From Rostratula benghalensis (lineage: Eukaryota; Chordata; Aves; Charadriiformes; Rostratulidae), in assembly GCA_013399305.1 (NCBI GenBank), contig VXAI01000271.1:650319-714318 (forward strand): a stretch of 64,000 nt of DNA, written 5' to 3'. Both the position numbers and the translations under genes were made by a program. The notes beneath the pieces are model-generated. The model was not told the DNA's origin. It did no database searches and saw nothing but the letters and a program-made list of their open reading frames with translations. This document shows positions 11,501 to 23,195 of this stretch, piece after piece (position 1 is the stretch's first letter; each line of letters begins with the position of its first letter).

Positions 11501-14500
11501 AATTCAAAAGAAATGTAAGAGGTAATTCAAGGTGTTTCAGAAACAAGGCAGGTGAAATAGGAAGAGCCATCACTGTGTGAAATCTCTGATGACCTGCACT
11601 AGTCTTCCGCGCCCACAGGTAAATTTGTATGTATATTTGTGCATTAACACATTTATATTATATATTGCCACATAGAGAGTTCACATGAAATTATGAAAAA
11701 TATATGCTAAACATCCATTTTCACAGTTGTTCAACAGGGGCTGAAAGGTGAAGTTTATCAATTAAGTTTAAAATATATTTCAGGAACTACTATATTTTAT
11801 GCGCTGATGAATATCAAATCCTTTTCTTTAAATATAGACCTAACTTCCATCTCTAGGATATAGCTTGATTGGAAAATTATTTTAAATAGATTGCACCGAT
11901 CCGTTCCAGAAACATTATGCTCATATGAATGGAAAATTGTAAGCACGGTAACATACAGAAGAAACAAAACAGTGAGGATGTCTGCTATATATACGCTACG
12001 AAAAACAAACTCTTGTATTTGAGATTTTAAAATTCTTATTTTCCTATCTTTTCACCTCAGCCTCTGGTTTTCTACAAGCTTGTCCCACATCCTGCCCTGC
12101 TTCAGACCCGACCCAGGGGATGTTCCTTGGGGCTGGATTCTCTCTCACTCTTCTATATTGTTACAACAGACCGTTCCCATTTTTTTTTTTAATTTTGCCA
12201 ACTTTTGTTTGAAGGTACCTGAATTGGCCAGTCTAGTTCCTCGGCTGCAAACAGGTGTGTGGAAATGTCAGCGTTGCTTTCCACTCTTGTGTTTTATGTA
12301 TTGGACCACAAATGCTACTTTTCACATCGTTAAACCGCGGCGGCGGTGTCTGTCTCGTCACCCCTGTGAGATTCTGCAAATCCGTCTGTTTACATCCCTC
12401 AAAGATGGGGCTTCAATGGAGCATGGCCAGGGCAGGAGACCCAGTGTGCCTGCATTGTCTGTGGAGTACTTAAAAATAATTTAAAAAATAAAAAAAATAA
12501 TAAATGCATAGAAAACGCTGCTGCATTCCATCACGATGGTGTAAGTTACGCGTCGTGTATCTGTCGGTCAGGAAACAGGTGTATGTGGGTGTAAGTGCCA
12601 GAGCTGTTCGACTTGCAGCAACTTGGCATTTAGTGGGAGTGCAATGTGAGTGTAGCTTACGCTCTCAGATATGGGAGAAGGAGCGGGGAGGGGGGGAAAC
12701 CAGGCAAGCAACCGGATAACGGAAGGGTTAAACAAGTTTGCAGCATCCACCAAAAGACAAATTTCTGCAGGATGCTTACATATGTTTCCCTGCTTTGGGG
12801 AGATTTTTTGGGTGGGTGGGTTTTTTTTTTTCTCTTTCTGTGCCCACGGGGTTAGGCCTTCTGCTGATTTCCAGGGGAAGGGGCTGCAGAAGGCCCCTTA
12901 GCTTTTCCCCCTGTTGAGCTGACACACAGAGGGACATCTACCAGACGCCTTCTCCAGCAGACATGAGCTCGCTCTTCCTGTGCCCCCAGCCAGCCAGATG
13001 CAAACTGGCCTCTAACCAGGAGCCCTGTAGCTGCAGCAAGCAGGCACACAGCCCAAGCTAATAAGACCTTGCTGAGAAGGCAAGGATGTATTTGCTCAGG
13101 CTCAGCACTGTGCTACCGCAGGTACACGGCCAAACTCCTTGCTGCCTGGGCTGTGGGCAAAGCGAGGTCTCCTCTGCCTTGTCACTGCCTTATCTGTCAT
13201 ATATTCAGCCTGAAGCACTTAATCGACATTGAAAACATGCATTCAAAATAATTTTAAAATTGTTAGAGCCAGTGATGTCACTGAGGGAGAAAGAGGATTT
13301 GTCTGAAAGGCGTGGAATTGACCAGAATAAATTTGCTTTTTTGTCTAGGGATCCAGAGGGTTCCTGACACATTGCTTTGTAAGACAGGCATCTTTTCAAT
13401 GACTTTTTGATTTCTGTTTTTTTTTTTAATGTAGCAGGAAGAGTGCACAGACCTTGGTTAATGTTTCAGGAACTCCTCGTAGAAAGAGGTCAGAAAAAAA
13501 TGCTAGAAGTGATCCATGCCCGTTTCGTGCATATAGGGTGATGTCTTGCACCTCCTGAATCATCTCAACACTCTTCTGACTGTTCTATGCACTCTGGCAT
13601 ACTCAGGCATTACACCTGCAATCAGGGATGCTGTGGGTGTAGGAAGAGGAGCAAAAAAAAAACCTACCTGAAAATCCCCATACTGCCTCTGAGAAGGAGG
13701 AGAGAAAATGAGGGAGATCTCCAAAGGTTTGAAAATGCATATAATAAGCACTTACATTTTTCAGTAGATTTGCCCGTCACTAGTCAAAGGTCTTATTCAT
13801 GTATCACGTGTATTTTCCCTGAGTAAAATTGTCTTTTCTTCTGGAAGATGCATCTCGTTTTAAATTGCTGCCAACTCTAATCAAAACCACCTACGCAACA
13901 ATACCAAGATTTTTTTTTATTTTTTTTCCCCACTTCAGCCTTAGTTTTTCTTTTAGGATTGCTGAAAATTGCACACAAGCAATTCAATAGATAGGGATAA
14001 AAGAATTTAAACTAACAAGGCCTATATCCCATGCATTTGTGTTTCTGTGCTCCGGCACCATTTCTGACAGAGACCTCAACATTTATCCAATGGCCAAAGT
14101 GTTCTTCTGTTGTCACATGGATATTTCACAGCTGTGTTAGAACCTGTTTTTTCCACTGCTAGTTTCATATCAGGTTTAAGTAATTTTTTCTGCATGGACT
14201 AATGTTATCAGCAGCAAATTATTTCTAAAACTACCACAGGAAGCTCTTGAGGTCTTGGTAAGATGTATCGTAACGGTATTGTGCACCACATAATAAAGTT
14301 TTTCAAGAATTTTAAAGGGGAGTGGGTGGGATAAAAGTTTAGAGGAGGCTGATTTTCCTGCCTGGTCTAAGTGATGGGGTAGGGTACATATCCTAGTGGC
14401 CCAGCCACAAGGTGCAGCAAGGAATAGCTACACTGATAAAGGGTGGCTTCCAGTACATGGTGTCCAGCCAGCTCATATCATGTGCCAATTATACACATCA

Positions 14501-14994
14501 CCTGAGCATTCAGACTCTTTACTTGTGCTCCTCCTTTGTTTTTGTTTCCTGCAGTCTCCACTTAGGTCCCACCGTTCTCAACCCCTCCTCCAGGCTAACA
14601 GTCAAAGAAATTTCATTAAGACCTGCAGCTGTTTTACCGTTTTCCAATTAAGTTCAAAGTAACATTTTCCATCCTGTACTGAACAGATGATGGGTTCTTC
14701 ATGTAATTTTCACCAGGAAGGATGGGAGTACTCATATCCAGCCTATATATGCCCCAGCAGTCACCCATCGCAGGCTTGAGAGGGGGGAATTTTGGCAGTG
14801 GTGGAGGATTTCCAAGACTGCAGTCCTACCTGAGTCCTGAAGTCTCCCATTGAATTTGGTCACAGAGGGATTACTTTGCTGAAAAAAAGGTCTCTGAAAA
14901 CCTGTGGCCAACTTTGTCATGACTGATGCCGAGGACAGTCCCATTTACTGCAATGTAAGTAGGGCTGCACAACACACCGTGTAGTTTTTATTCT
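8526..14994. other. Unique non-coding sequence
   Basis: No gene is supported. Landmarks are a good splice-acceptor-like sequence ending at 8873 with an open frame behind it, a 25-A run (11416-11440), small AT-rich tracts near 12480-12505, and G-rich and T-rich patches near 12680-12835. A mildly CpG-containing block lies at 12300-12680. No young transposon was recognised. Confidence 0.5.
11416..11440 (+). repeat. Poly-A tract, 25 A
   Basis: An uninterrupted 25-A run followed by a short GAAAAGAAAG purine stretch. There is no AATAAA signal or retrocopy body directly upstream, so it is read as a simple repeat and not as a processed-pseudogene tail. Confidence 0.9.
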
Positions 14995-15090
14995 CATCTA
15001 CATTGGTTTTACATCAGTGGAACTTTATTGATGGGGGGGTAACTCCTGATTTATACCAAGACGACAGAGCATCAGGACTCCCTTAAGCCA
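14995..15090. mobile_element. Ancient sauropsid palindromic MITE-like relic
   Basis: The words 'ttttacatcagtggaact', 'ttattgatggggggg', 'taactcctgatttatacc' and 'gagcatcaggactccc' occur in the same order as in a common ancient palindromic element of turtles, crocodilians and birds. In that element 'taactcc...gatttacacc' arms flank an 'attgacttcaatgg' centre. The copy is diverged and the exact family name is not asserted. Confidence 0.42.
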
Positions 15091-17875
15091 GCTGTTTTGA
15101 AAACCCTCCAAAATAAGTTATCTAAACTCATTTCCTCCCCACCAGTTTCTTTCCTCTAGCTTAAAAAGAAGGATTGCAGAATTTTCTATTGGATTGTTCT
15201 TTCAGTGGTGTCTGCAATTAAGAACCATCTCACTAAACAAACTGTAATTACTGCAAATTGTAGTAAGCAGTGGTAATTGATATGCTTTGGTAAAGCTGGC
15301 TAGTTTTAAGATGGCCTTCAAGGACATTAAATAGTGAATTTACGACTTTAAACCATGCCGCTTCAGGTTTGAGAGTACTTAAAACATGGAACACAGCTAT
15401 TTCTTGTAGTGTGGAGAGTGGGCACTGGTAATGAAGTGATTTATGGGAAGGTACAAGTACGTTCCCATGCAGCTTGTGTGCAGTCAGCCCCTATGGAAAG
15501 CTGCCATATCCATAATGTGCTCTTGAAGGGGGTCTGTGTTTAGCTGCCTGTTCCTGAAGCTTGCTAGGACTCAAAGGAGCTTGAAGTAGCGCCATTATTT
15601 GCAGAAAAAGGCTGAGCTAGGCCATTTGTAGATGTTTTTGACATTTATTACTCATACTTCTCCTTTTTTGAACTTAAGGCCTATAAAGCTGTACTCTCAG
15701 GGAAGTGCATTAATTTTACGGAGAGAGGTTAGGAAATATGCTCCCAGCAACATTATTTAAACACTTTAAAACATTTCCAAAATACATCTCTGGGAAGTAC
15801 AGGGTTCAATGCAGGGTGGCTCAGCCTCAGCCGTGTCACTCAAACCCTGGCACATCACATGTGGGCTGATGGAGGATCCCTCGGCTGAGCATCAATCCAT
15901 CACCATCATTTCCCCAGCGTCACTGTCCGTGCCTGTATGGGCTGCAAAAGTTGTGCAGGTACTGAAGCAAGCAGACTTCTGCACACCTGTGTTTGTGTAG
16001 CACTTAAACGTGGCATTAAAACATCTGTGGAGCTGTGCATAAAGGCCAGCATGTCGGAGTGTGGAAGTGCCAGAAGGCAGGTTGTTGGGTGACCTTCAGC
16101 CCCTTCCCAAACCTGTAACACCACCTTTTAATATGCGTATGCTTAAAAATACTGTTTTTTCCTTCACTCCTACATTTTTTGTTACAGTCTTGTAAGCAGT
16201 TCTGCAGGGTGTAATGATGGCCTCAACTAGAAAAAGGGGCCAGCACAAGTCACTTCTCCAAGGTGTTCACAGTCCCTAATCTTCATGTGAACTCACTTTT
16301 TGCAGCTGGCCTATGGTGATGTCTAAAGAATCTTGGTTAAGTTCATTAGAGCAGCCCCAGAAGTGATAGGTCATTAAGTCTGTGATTTCTGAATAAATTT
16401 CTAAACAAATAATTTCCCGCAATGAATATTCATCGAATAGGCAGACAAAAAGGGGAAGCATTTTAATCTTTCCTGAGTAATGAAATCAGAAAATCATTCG
16501 ACATGAGGAAATGACTGTTGAAAACTGAATGTGTTGTCTGGGACCCTGCTCGGTGGTGACAGATGTTTTCAGAGCCTGAGAACACCCCAGCACAATGTAG
16601 GGGAAAACAACAATCTTGGGTTTCTTAACTCCACCTCTGCTCTGATATCAGTTTTGGTACTTCAGTGTAATTAATTGTCCTGTGAGAGAGACTAAACATA
16701 GAGCAATTCTTCCATTTTACCATTTGCTTTACTGTGGCAATCTTGGAGTCATATTCCTTCCACTCTGATCATTAGCTTTTTTGAATTTTCTCTTGGTGTA
16801 AGAACATTTGAGGACATCTGAGGTGTTGCACAGCTTCTTTTCCAATCTAGATTTCTCTTTCAAAAAGTTTTTCCTTGGCATTGGTTATCTCCTGCCTTTT
16901 CCATCACAGCTCCTTGGAAAATGCATCTCCATAGTGAAATACGGGTTCAGGAGGCATTTTTGAGGTGTGTATGCTCAACCACAGAAGGTCTACAAGCTAC
17001 AACGCTTGAAAGGTCTTCACAGTTTTGAAATCCACGTCAGAAAAGACTTTGCTTTGACAAAACTAAAACCTCCTGCTGCAGCACTTTTGGCCAGTGTGAA
17101 CTTTTTGCTTAAATTTGATTGAACATGAGGTTCCATGTGATGCCTGGCAAAATACTATCAGCAGCTTAACTCCAATTGCCCACATACATGCAGAATATGT
17201 AAAGTATAAGAGAGAGTGAATTTTGGGGGAAAAAAAAAAAAAAAAAGGAGCAAATCATGAAGCATTGTTACTAACACACTGCGCAATGTGTAGCTATAAA
17301 AAGTTTTCATCCTGCTCATTGCTTTAAATACACTTGAGTTACACTTGAAAAGAAGACATAATGTCAAAGGTATGAAGGATTTAGGAGGAAATGCACTGCT
17401 CCAATATGTATTTGTAATCCCTGTATTTATTTTAATTATTGATTAGAAATGCTTATTGAGTTGTGTGAGTTCCAAGAGTGCTTCGTTGCACAACAAATGC
17501 TGGCTAGAAAATGTCAGTACTGATCTGCCTTGAATCTTTTCATGTCATTCTAATCCTCCTCCAATTGCTTCCACGAGCTTCATCTCACTCTGTGTTATTT
17601 AACTGGAGATCTTTTCTCATAAAGCCATTTATCACGCTCAGCGATTGTTTGAGTGAGGAATCTTGGCCAGAGTTGAAGTATAGCATACATTCTGCAAGCA
17701 CCTGAAATGCTGTATTTGCACACTATTAGTAAAGTGTTCAATGTAGCCCTGCTGTTACTCAGCTTCCTAAATGGATTTATGAGGACCTGAGGGGAGACCC
17801 TAACTTCTGAGCTCTGAAGAAACCAAAATTACCTCTGTCTACCAGAAGCATCAGGTATCTTTTTGGGAGGGAATA
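15091..17875. other. Unique non-coding sequence
   Basis: No gene is supported. The 15180-15360 stretch is rich in TAATTA-type words with an imperfect 19-bp palindrome at 15248-15266. A 17-A run lies at 17230-17246. Nothing else was recognised. Confidence 0.5.
17230..17246 (+). repeat. Poly-A tract, 17 A
   Basis: A simple A run directly after a short G run (TTTTGGGGG). No retrocopy features are seen upstream. Confidence 0.9.
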
Positions 17876-18035
17876 ATCACAGAAGAGAATACACTGCTCA
17901 AAGCCCTGTCCAGACTGGGCTTGAACACTTCCAGGGATGGGGCAGCCACAGCTTCTCTGGGTAACCTGGGCCAACATCTCACCGCCCCTCACAGCAAAGA
18001 ATTTCTTCCTAATATCCATTCTAAATTATTACATC
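17876..18035 (-). mobile_element. CR1 LINE 3' fragment, minus strand
   Basis: The plus strand reads 'aatcacagaa' (3' terminal repeat, reversed), then 'actgctcaaagccctgtcca', 'cttgaacacttccagggat', 'ggggcagccacagcttctct' and 'agcaaagaatttcttcctaa', all standard antisense CR1 landmarks. The part between the terminal repeat and 'ctcaaagccc' is shortened, so the 3' UTR is internally deleted. The minus-strand reading gives 'DIRKKFFAVR', the CR1 ORF2 C-terminal motif. Short, diverged and inactive. Confidence 0.85.
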
Positions 18036-20221
18036 TAATCTCATCATCCAGATGAGCACTAACGTGAGTTTCCTCAGGACTGGGTGGGAGACTCCTCCCT
18101 TGGAAAGCTCTCCTTGCCACGGCCAGCCACGAGAAGAGCAAGGCTGACTGGCATGGCTTAACTGTTCACAAATCACAACAGTTCTGGCCACGTACATCCA
18201 ACTTCTTGCTATTTTTGTTTTCCCCATTCTCACAGCACTGGAGATGGTTTTTTTTGTGATGCTGTGGGTGTCGTGAATGTTTGTTTGAGTAGATCAGAAT
18301 GATATTTTTTCTCATTTGGAGTGAAAATTCACTGAGAGTAAGCTTCAAGGGCTAAGTCAGGAATATTTTTTTTTTTCTTTTTCCTTTGTCAGACCATTAA
18401 ATAGGCAAAATCAGGTTAGAAGTAGTAATAAAACAGTTACTGCTTAGTTGACTGGTTTTTGTGGCCAGCTTCACATGAAGGAAAAAAGCTCCTTTGCACT
18501 AAATCAAATCTGGAATTTTGTTGGTAGAACTTATAGCTACATGAAAAGCAAAAAAAAATATGGAGTGCTCACAACCTTCACCATGGAGGAGGTACATCTC
18601 TAGGGCTATCTGAGAAAAAGAAACCCAACTGGCAACATCTGTTTCTTGGTATACAGAAATTGTCTGATAGAACAACTGTATGAAGTTGTGGGTAGCCAGT
18701 TCCAGCCCAGCCTTTTGCCTGTCCTTGGATGCCCAAAAGTATAGATCAAAGAGGAAACCCTCCATTTCAGGGTGGTAGGAACTTTGGTCCTAAATCATGT
18801 GGGGGTTTTTGACCTTGGGAATTCATCATTCAGCTTCCATTAACTAAGCAGGAGTTAGGTATTTTTTGATAAAGCAATATTTTATTATATTTCATCAAAA
18901 CCATATGACATGATTAAAAATATTGAATTAAACTTTACCTTAACTTATACAGCATTTTCATGAAACTGTTGCTTAGGCACCTGGAAAACCACTCCATCAC
19001 CATTTTTCTAGGTGTGAGATCACTTATGAGATGTGTTTGGTGGACTTTTCCTAAACGGAGAAGTTGGTGCTCTCAGGAAGTCTCCACAGCATTTGATCAT
19101 CAGCTTGTCCTTGGTACTCTTGGTCAATTCAGCTGGTATCCCCAGATCTGGTGAGGTGGGATATTCACTTTTAGCCCTAGTGAAAAAGAGAAGAATGTTG
19201 ATGTTTACTGAGCAGCTTCAGGTTCTTGGGAACTATTTCATTTCAGTCACTTTGGTTTGTTGCGTAAATTGATAAAAATGGGTTTAGTGTGATTTGGACC
19301 AAATTATATTTCAAAAAGAAACAGCTTTTATTGCAAATTGGAAACCCAGATGTCTAGGCAGGTCTACCTAGCACCAGGTGGTCTCTACATACTACTGTGA
19401 CAGTGATGTGTTCAAGAAGCCCCAAGTTCACATTGCTTCAGTATTTGTAGTACTCCCCAAAAGAATATTAAAAAAATATTTGCACTGATTAGAACCTGTG
19501 GATATGGAGGTAGCGTTGTTTAATTATCTAGAGCAATTGACAAGTTCAGTAAGATTATTGAGTTTATTATGCTTTTTTCATAATTGTTAACATTATTCAT
19601 GGAGATAGGTGGTAGCTTGTCCAAATCCTGAGGTTTAATATGTTGGTTTTTTTCACTAGAACACGTCATCCTTATGTTATACTTTATAAGTCTTCATACT
19701 GTGGCTGTGCAGTGTGTGCTGACAGATATCCACCAGTTAACGAGTCTAACTAGACTGTAAGTATGCAGATAAAGGCAACTTGGGATTGTTTGTCATGATG
19801 AAATGATTCAGATTGTTTAGACGGATGAATGAAACTGTCTTGGCAAGGGGCATTCTTGCTTCCACTTACTTGAATCAACTTCTGCATGCCATCTACAATG
19901 TTTGATCACAGTCTGACTGTGATTCAATTTGCCACACACAGTATTAGATGTAGAGTTTATTGTACACTTGAGATTATGTAGTCGACGACAGAATGCAGTG
20001 ATGGTGGGGCCAGGTACATCGTTATGCAGGCTCTACACACTAGAAGACACACATCAAAGCAAAAGGTGGAAACTCCTAAGTCCAGCTCCATTCAAGGACA
20101 GTTCTTACCAACAACCAAAGACTGGGCCACAAAGAAGGGTACGCCCCTTAAACTGTTGAGGTGCCTCCAAATTTAGGCAGCATTGTAATAGGCTTTTTTG
20201 CTGAATCTAGCCTATAAACCT
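18036..20221. other. Unique non-coding sequence
   Basis: No gene and no recognised repeat apart from short T and A runs near 18367 and 18550. AT-rich, with stops in all frames. Confidence 0.5.
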
Positions 20222-20330
20222 TCTGGATAGACTGCCATTTCTAAAATGAGGAGAATATAATTCCTCCACCTCACCAACGTGTGAAAACAAATACACTAAA
20301 CAGTGAAAATGCTTAGCTTCTGTGGTAAAG
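20222..20330 (+). mobile_element. MIR/CORE-SINE-like 3' relic, plus strand
   Basis: The stretch 'atttctaaaatgaggagaat', 'ttcctccacctcacc', 'gtgtgaaaacaaatacacta' and 'gtgaaaatgctta' follows the second half of MIR-type SINEs ('tctgtaaaatggggataat', 'cctacctcac', 'gtgaggataaa', 'gtgcttagaa') in order and spacing. Similarity is by recall only, and the 5' half is not recognisable. Confidence 0.5.
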
Positions 20331-21954
20331 CATACGCAGAGTGGAGGATCCCAATCCTCAGTCACTGCATGAGAGATGATCCTGCCTCAGATAGCTATGC
20401 TGCTCCTGGTGTTTCTCCAGCTGCGGTGGGGGAAAATGACCCATTGCCTAACTGTTTAGTTACACTTGGCTTGTTTGTGTTAGACAGTTTCAAATTTAGA
20501 ACAGATCTCTGCAAACACTTACCCACTGTTAATCCTCCTAACGCAGGCATCTCCAATGAGCTAAACACACCAGAGCTTGCTGAGGCCATCCATAGAGAGC
20601 TCCCAAACATAGGCTTTGTCTGTAAATAAATAAATCAATAAATAAAATCCCATATTTCAATACATTTCATCTATTGTTGCTATTATACAAGTCTGAGCCT
20701 TGGGAATATCATTTTGGGATTTCCGGTGTTTCATCAAAAGATATCATCATCAAGACCCATATTTATTACAGAAAATAAGGACGAGGAGAAAATCATTATA
20801 TGAAGTTGAATAAAGCCATAATAAATTTCATAAAAATGATGACTAAGTAACATCCCTTAAAGATAGGGCTTTAGGGCACCTCCTTGATTTCTCCATTGCA
20901 GTAAAGAAGCACAATTTTACCTTACATGCAGCAAGTTGTGGGTCCTTCCCCCAAAATTTGACACATGGAAATATAAGTCAAGCTGAAGAAAATCCTTGAT
21001 TGAGTAGTTCCATTATCTCTCAAGTAGCAGATAAGCCAAAATGGCTCTGCTGTGGTCCAGCCTCGTTGCCCAATCATACTATTGGATTCCTCTGCAATGA
21101 CTGCCCAAGTTCCAGTAATTGCAGGCATCTAGACTGCCAGTGCAATGTAAGTATGTAGAAGAAATATCATTAAATACACCCGAAAAAAGCCCTCAACCAT
21201 GCTGTTGAAAGTAACTTCACACTAGGCATGTTAAATTTCGACTGCCCCAAGCTCAAAATAGTCCTAAATTGTAACAACCCAAGCTCATAAATACAAGGAT
21301 TTCCTGATAGCTCCGGGTGCTGCAGGATTTCACTTGTTCAGTGAACAAACACTCACCAAGGAAAATTCCTCTGACCCTCTCTTCACCTCCTTGCTGCAGG
21401 GCCTCACTTTCCTTAAGGAATAATGTCAAGCTGAAATGCAGCACTCAGATTGTTTGTTTGTTGGTTTGTTTCAGTGGAGCGAGATGAACACCAAGCAGTG
21501 CATGCCTTACCAATCCTGAAAATTCAGCATCTAAATGAGTGAAGTCATAAAAAATGGGACCGGTGGAAAAACCGCAAAACTACCAGCAAAATTTCCTGGA
21601 CGAGCACTGAGAAGAACTTTACTTAGTTACTTGTCCAAAAGGTGAGTGGAGATTTATGGATGCCCTTCCGAAAAAAGAGCTCCCTTTTCAACTCTCCACT
21701 GATCCCACCCAAAAGTGATGCTTTCGGTACAGAAAGCCCAGCAACTGCTGTCCCTTTGACCAGAGAAAAGGGAACACATTTTCAGGAGAACACCTTCAGC
21801 TATGGAATTAATTTCTGTGTTGGTCCAACAGAGCTCAAGTGTCCTGACTTTCAGGGCACAATGCCAGCTGAAGCCTTCCTAAGAAAAGAGAGCAAATATG
21901 ATAGGGTTAAGCTCTTATTCTAGGAGGAACTGGCAGTGGCTCACATAATAAAGG

Positions 21955-21994
21955 TTGCCTAATACTTTCCGTTATAAATTGCCTAATACTTTCC
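21955..21994 (+). repeat. Short direct repeat, 16 bp at period 24
   Basis: The 16-mer TTGCCTAATACTTTCC occurs perfectly at 21955-21970 and 21979-21994, separated by 8 bases. It resembles a small slippage duplication. Confidence 0.9.
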
Positions 21995-23104
21995 ACTAGA
22001 GGCACCTATTTTGAGAAGCTTTCAGTTTACTACTTGGCCCGTGATCATTATACTTTCGATTAATTCATATATACTTTTTCTCTTCTCTCCTACCTACGCT
22101 CTTTTGATGGCAAAATGCCAGTTGATTTCCATGCCAATTGGGTCAATGATTCTGTTGCTATGTTTTTCAGTTACTGTTAATAATTTTTCTGCATTTTAAG
22201 GTCCTTATTGCTGAAGGTAACACACCTCAAGAACAGGAAGCAGGCAAATGGGGTACCTCTTGAGACGTGCACTGGCCACTTTTGCAACCAAGCTACTGAG
22301 AGAAGTGATTAAAACTGTCAATATGGTCCTCATGGTACAATAGCCACGTAAGATCAAAGCCTGTGGATACTTACACTATATGAGAATGATGCAATCTCTT
22401 CACTAGCATCCTGTGTCTGGAAAAGAAACTGAGTGTCGTGACCATCTTCTCTATCTCCCCCTAATTTCAACAAATATACTATTTTTCTGCCACTTCATAT
22501 TTTTCTTTTGTATAGACCAATCTTACTCTTCTATCCACCACACTGGACTGAAGGTCTTCAACTTGAGAAAAATAGACCCATGTTCCAAGGAGGTTTGGTC
22601 TTCAGAAGCAACTCTTAGGTCCTACAAGAAATGACAGTGTCCCTCTTTCACAATTCTTCTGCTAGCATTCGTCCAATACTTCCCATGATCAGAGGGGAGG
22701 CAATCACCACAGTCCATTAATGGCCTGCTGACATGCATGAACATTCATTAGAGAATACTTTCATTCATGGTCCATTTGACACCTAAAGTTGAGCAGACAC
22801 CGTCGGTACGTCTATTTCTTTAGCTTTATAAAATAATGTAGAAACTTTTAAAAATCATTCATGGAGTAATTTAATTTTTAAAAAAAATTAATGCCTGAGT
22901 TAGCATATTTATAGCATTCCATAAATAAAAATGCCATAAAATAAAAATAAACACAACACTTGAAAGTGAATCAGGCCAGTGGTTTGGTGGCAACTTCAGA
23001 AGTGGGTAGTGGGCATATTGTATGCACTGATGTTTATTTATGTTTGACACCCTCAGTCCGGAGGTAGACTATAAAATATATCATTTCTTCAGAGGTCGGT
23101 TTCA

Positions 23105-23195
23105 ACAAATATTCAGGCATGAGGTTTACTGAGGTAACTGTCCCAGAGTCAGTCGTGGTAAACATTAGGATTAGAATCTACATAATTTTAAATGT
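23105..23195 (-). mobile_element. Possible MIR-like relic, minus strand
   Basis: The plus strand has 'gtttactgaggtaactgtcc', 'cagagtcagtcgtggtaaac' and 'attaggattagaatcta'. These resemble the reversed MIR motif 'taagtaacttgcccaaggtc', 'cacagtcagtggcagag' and 'aggattagaacc'. The match is weak and short. Confidence 0.33.
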
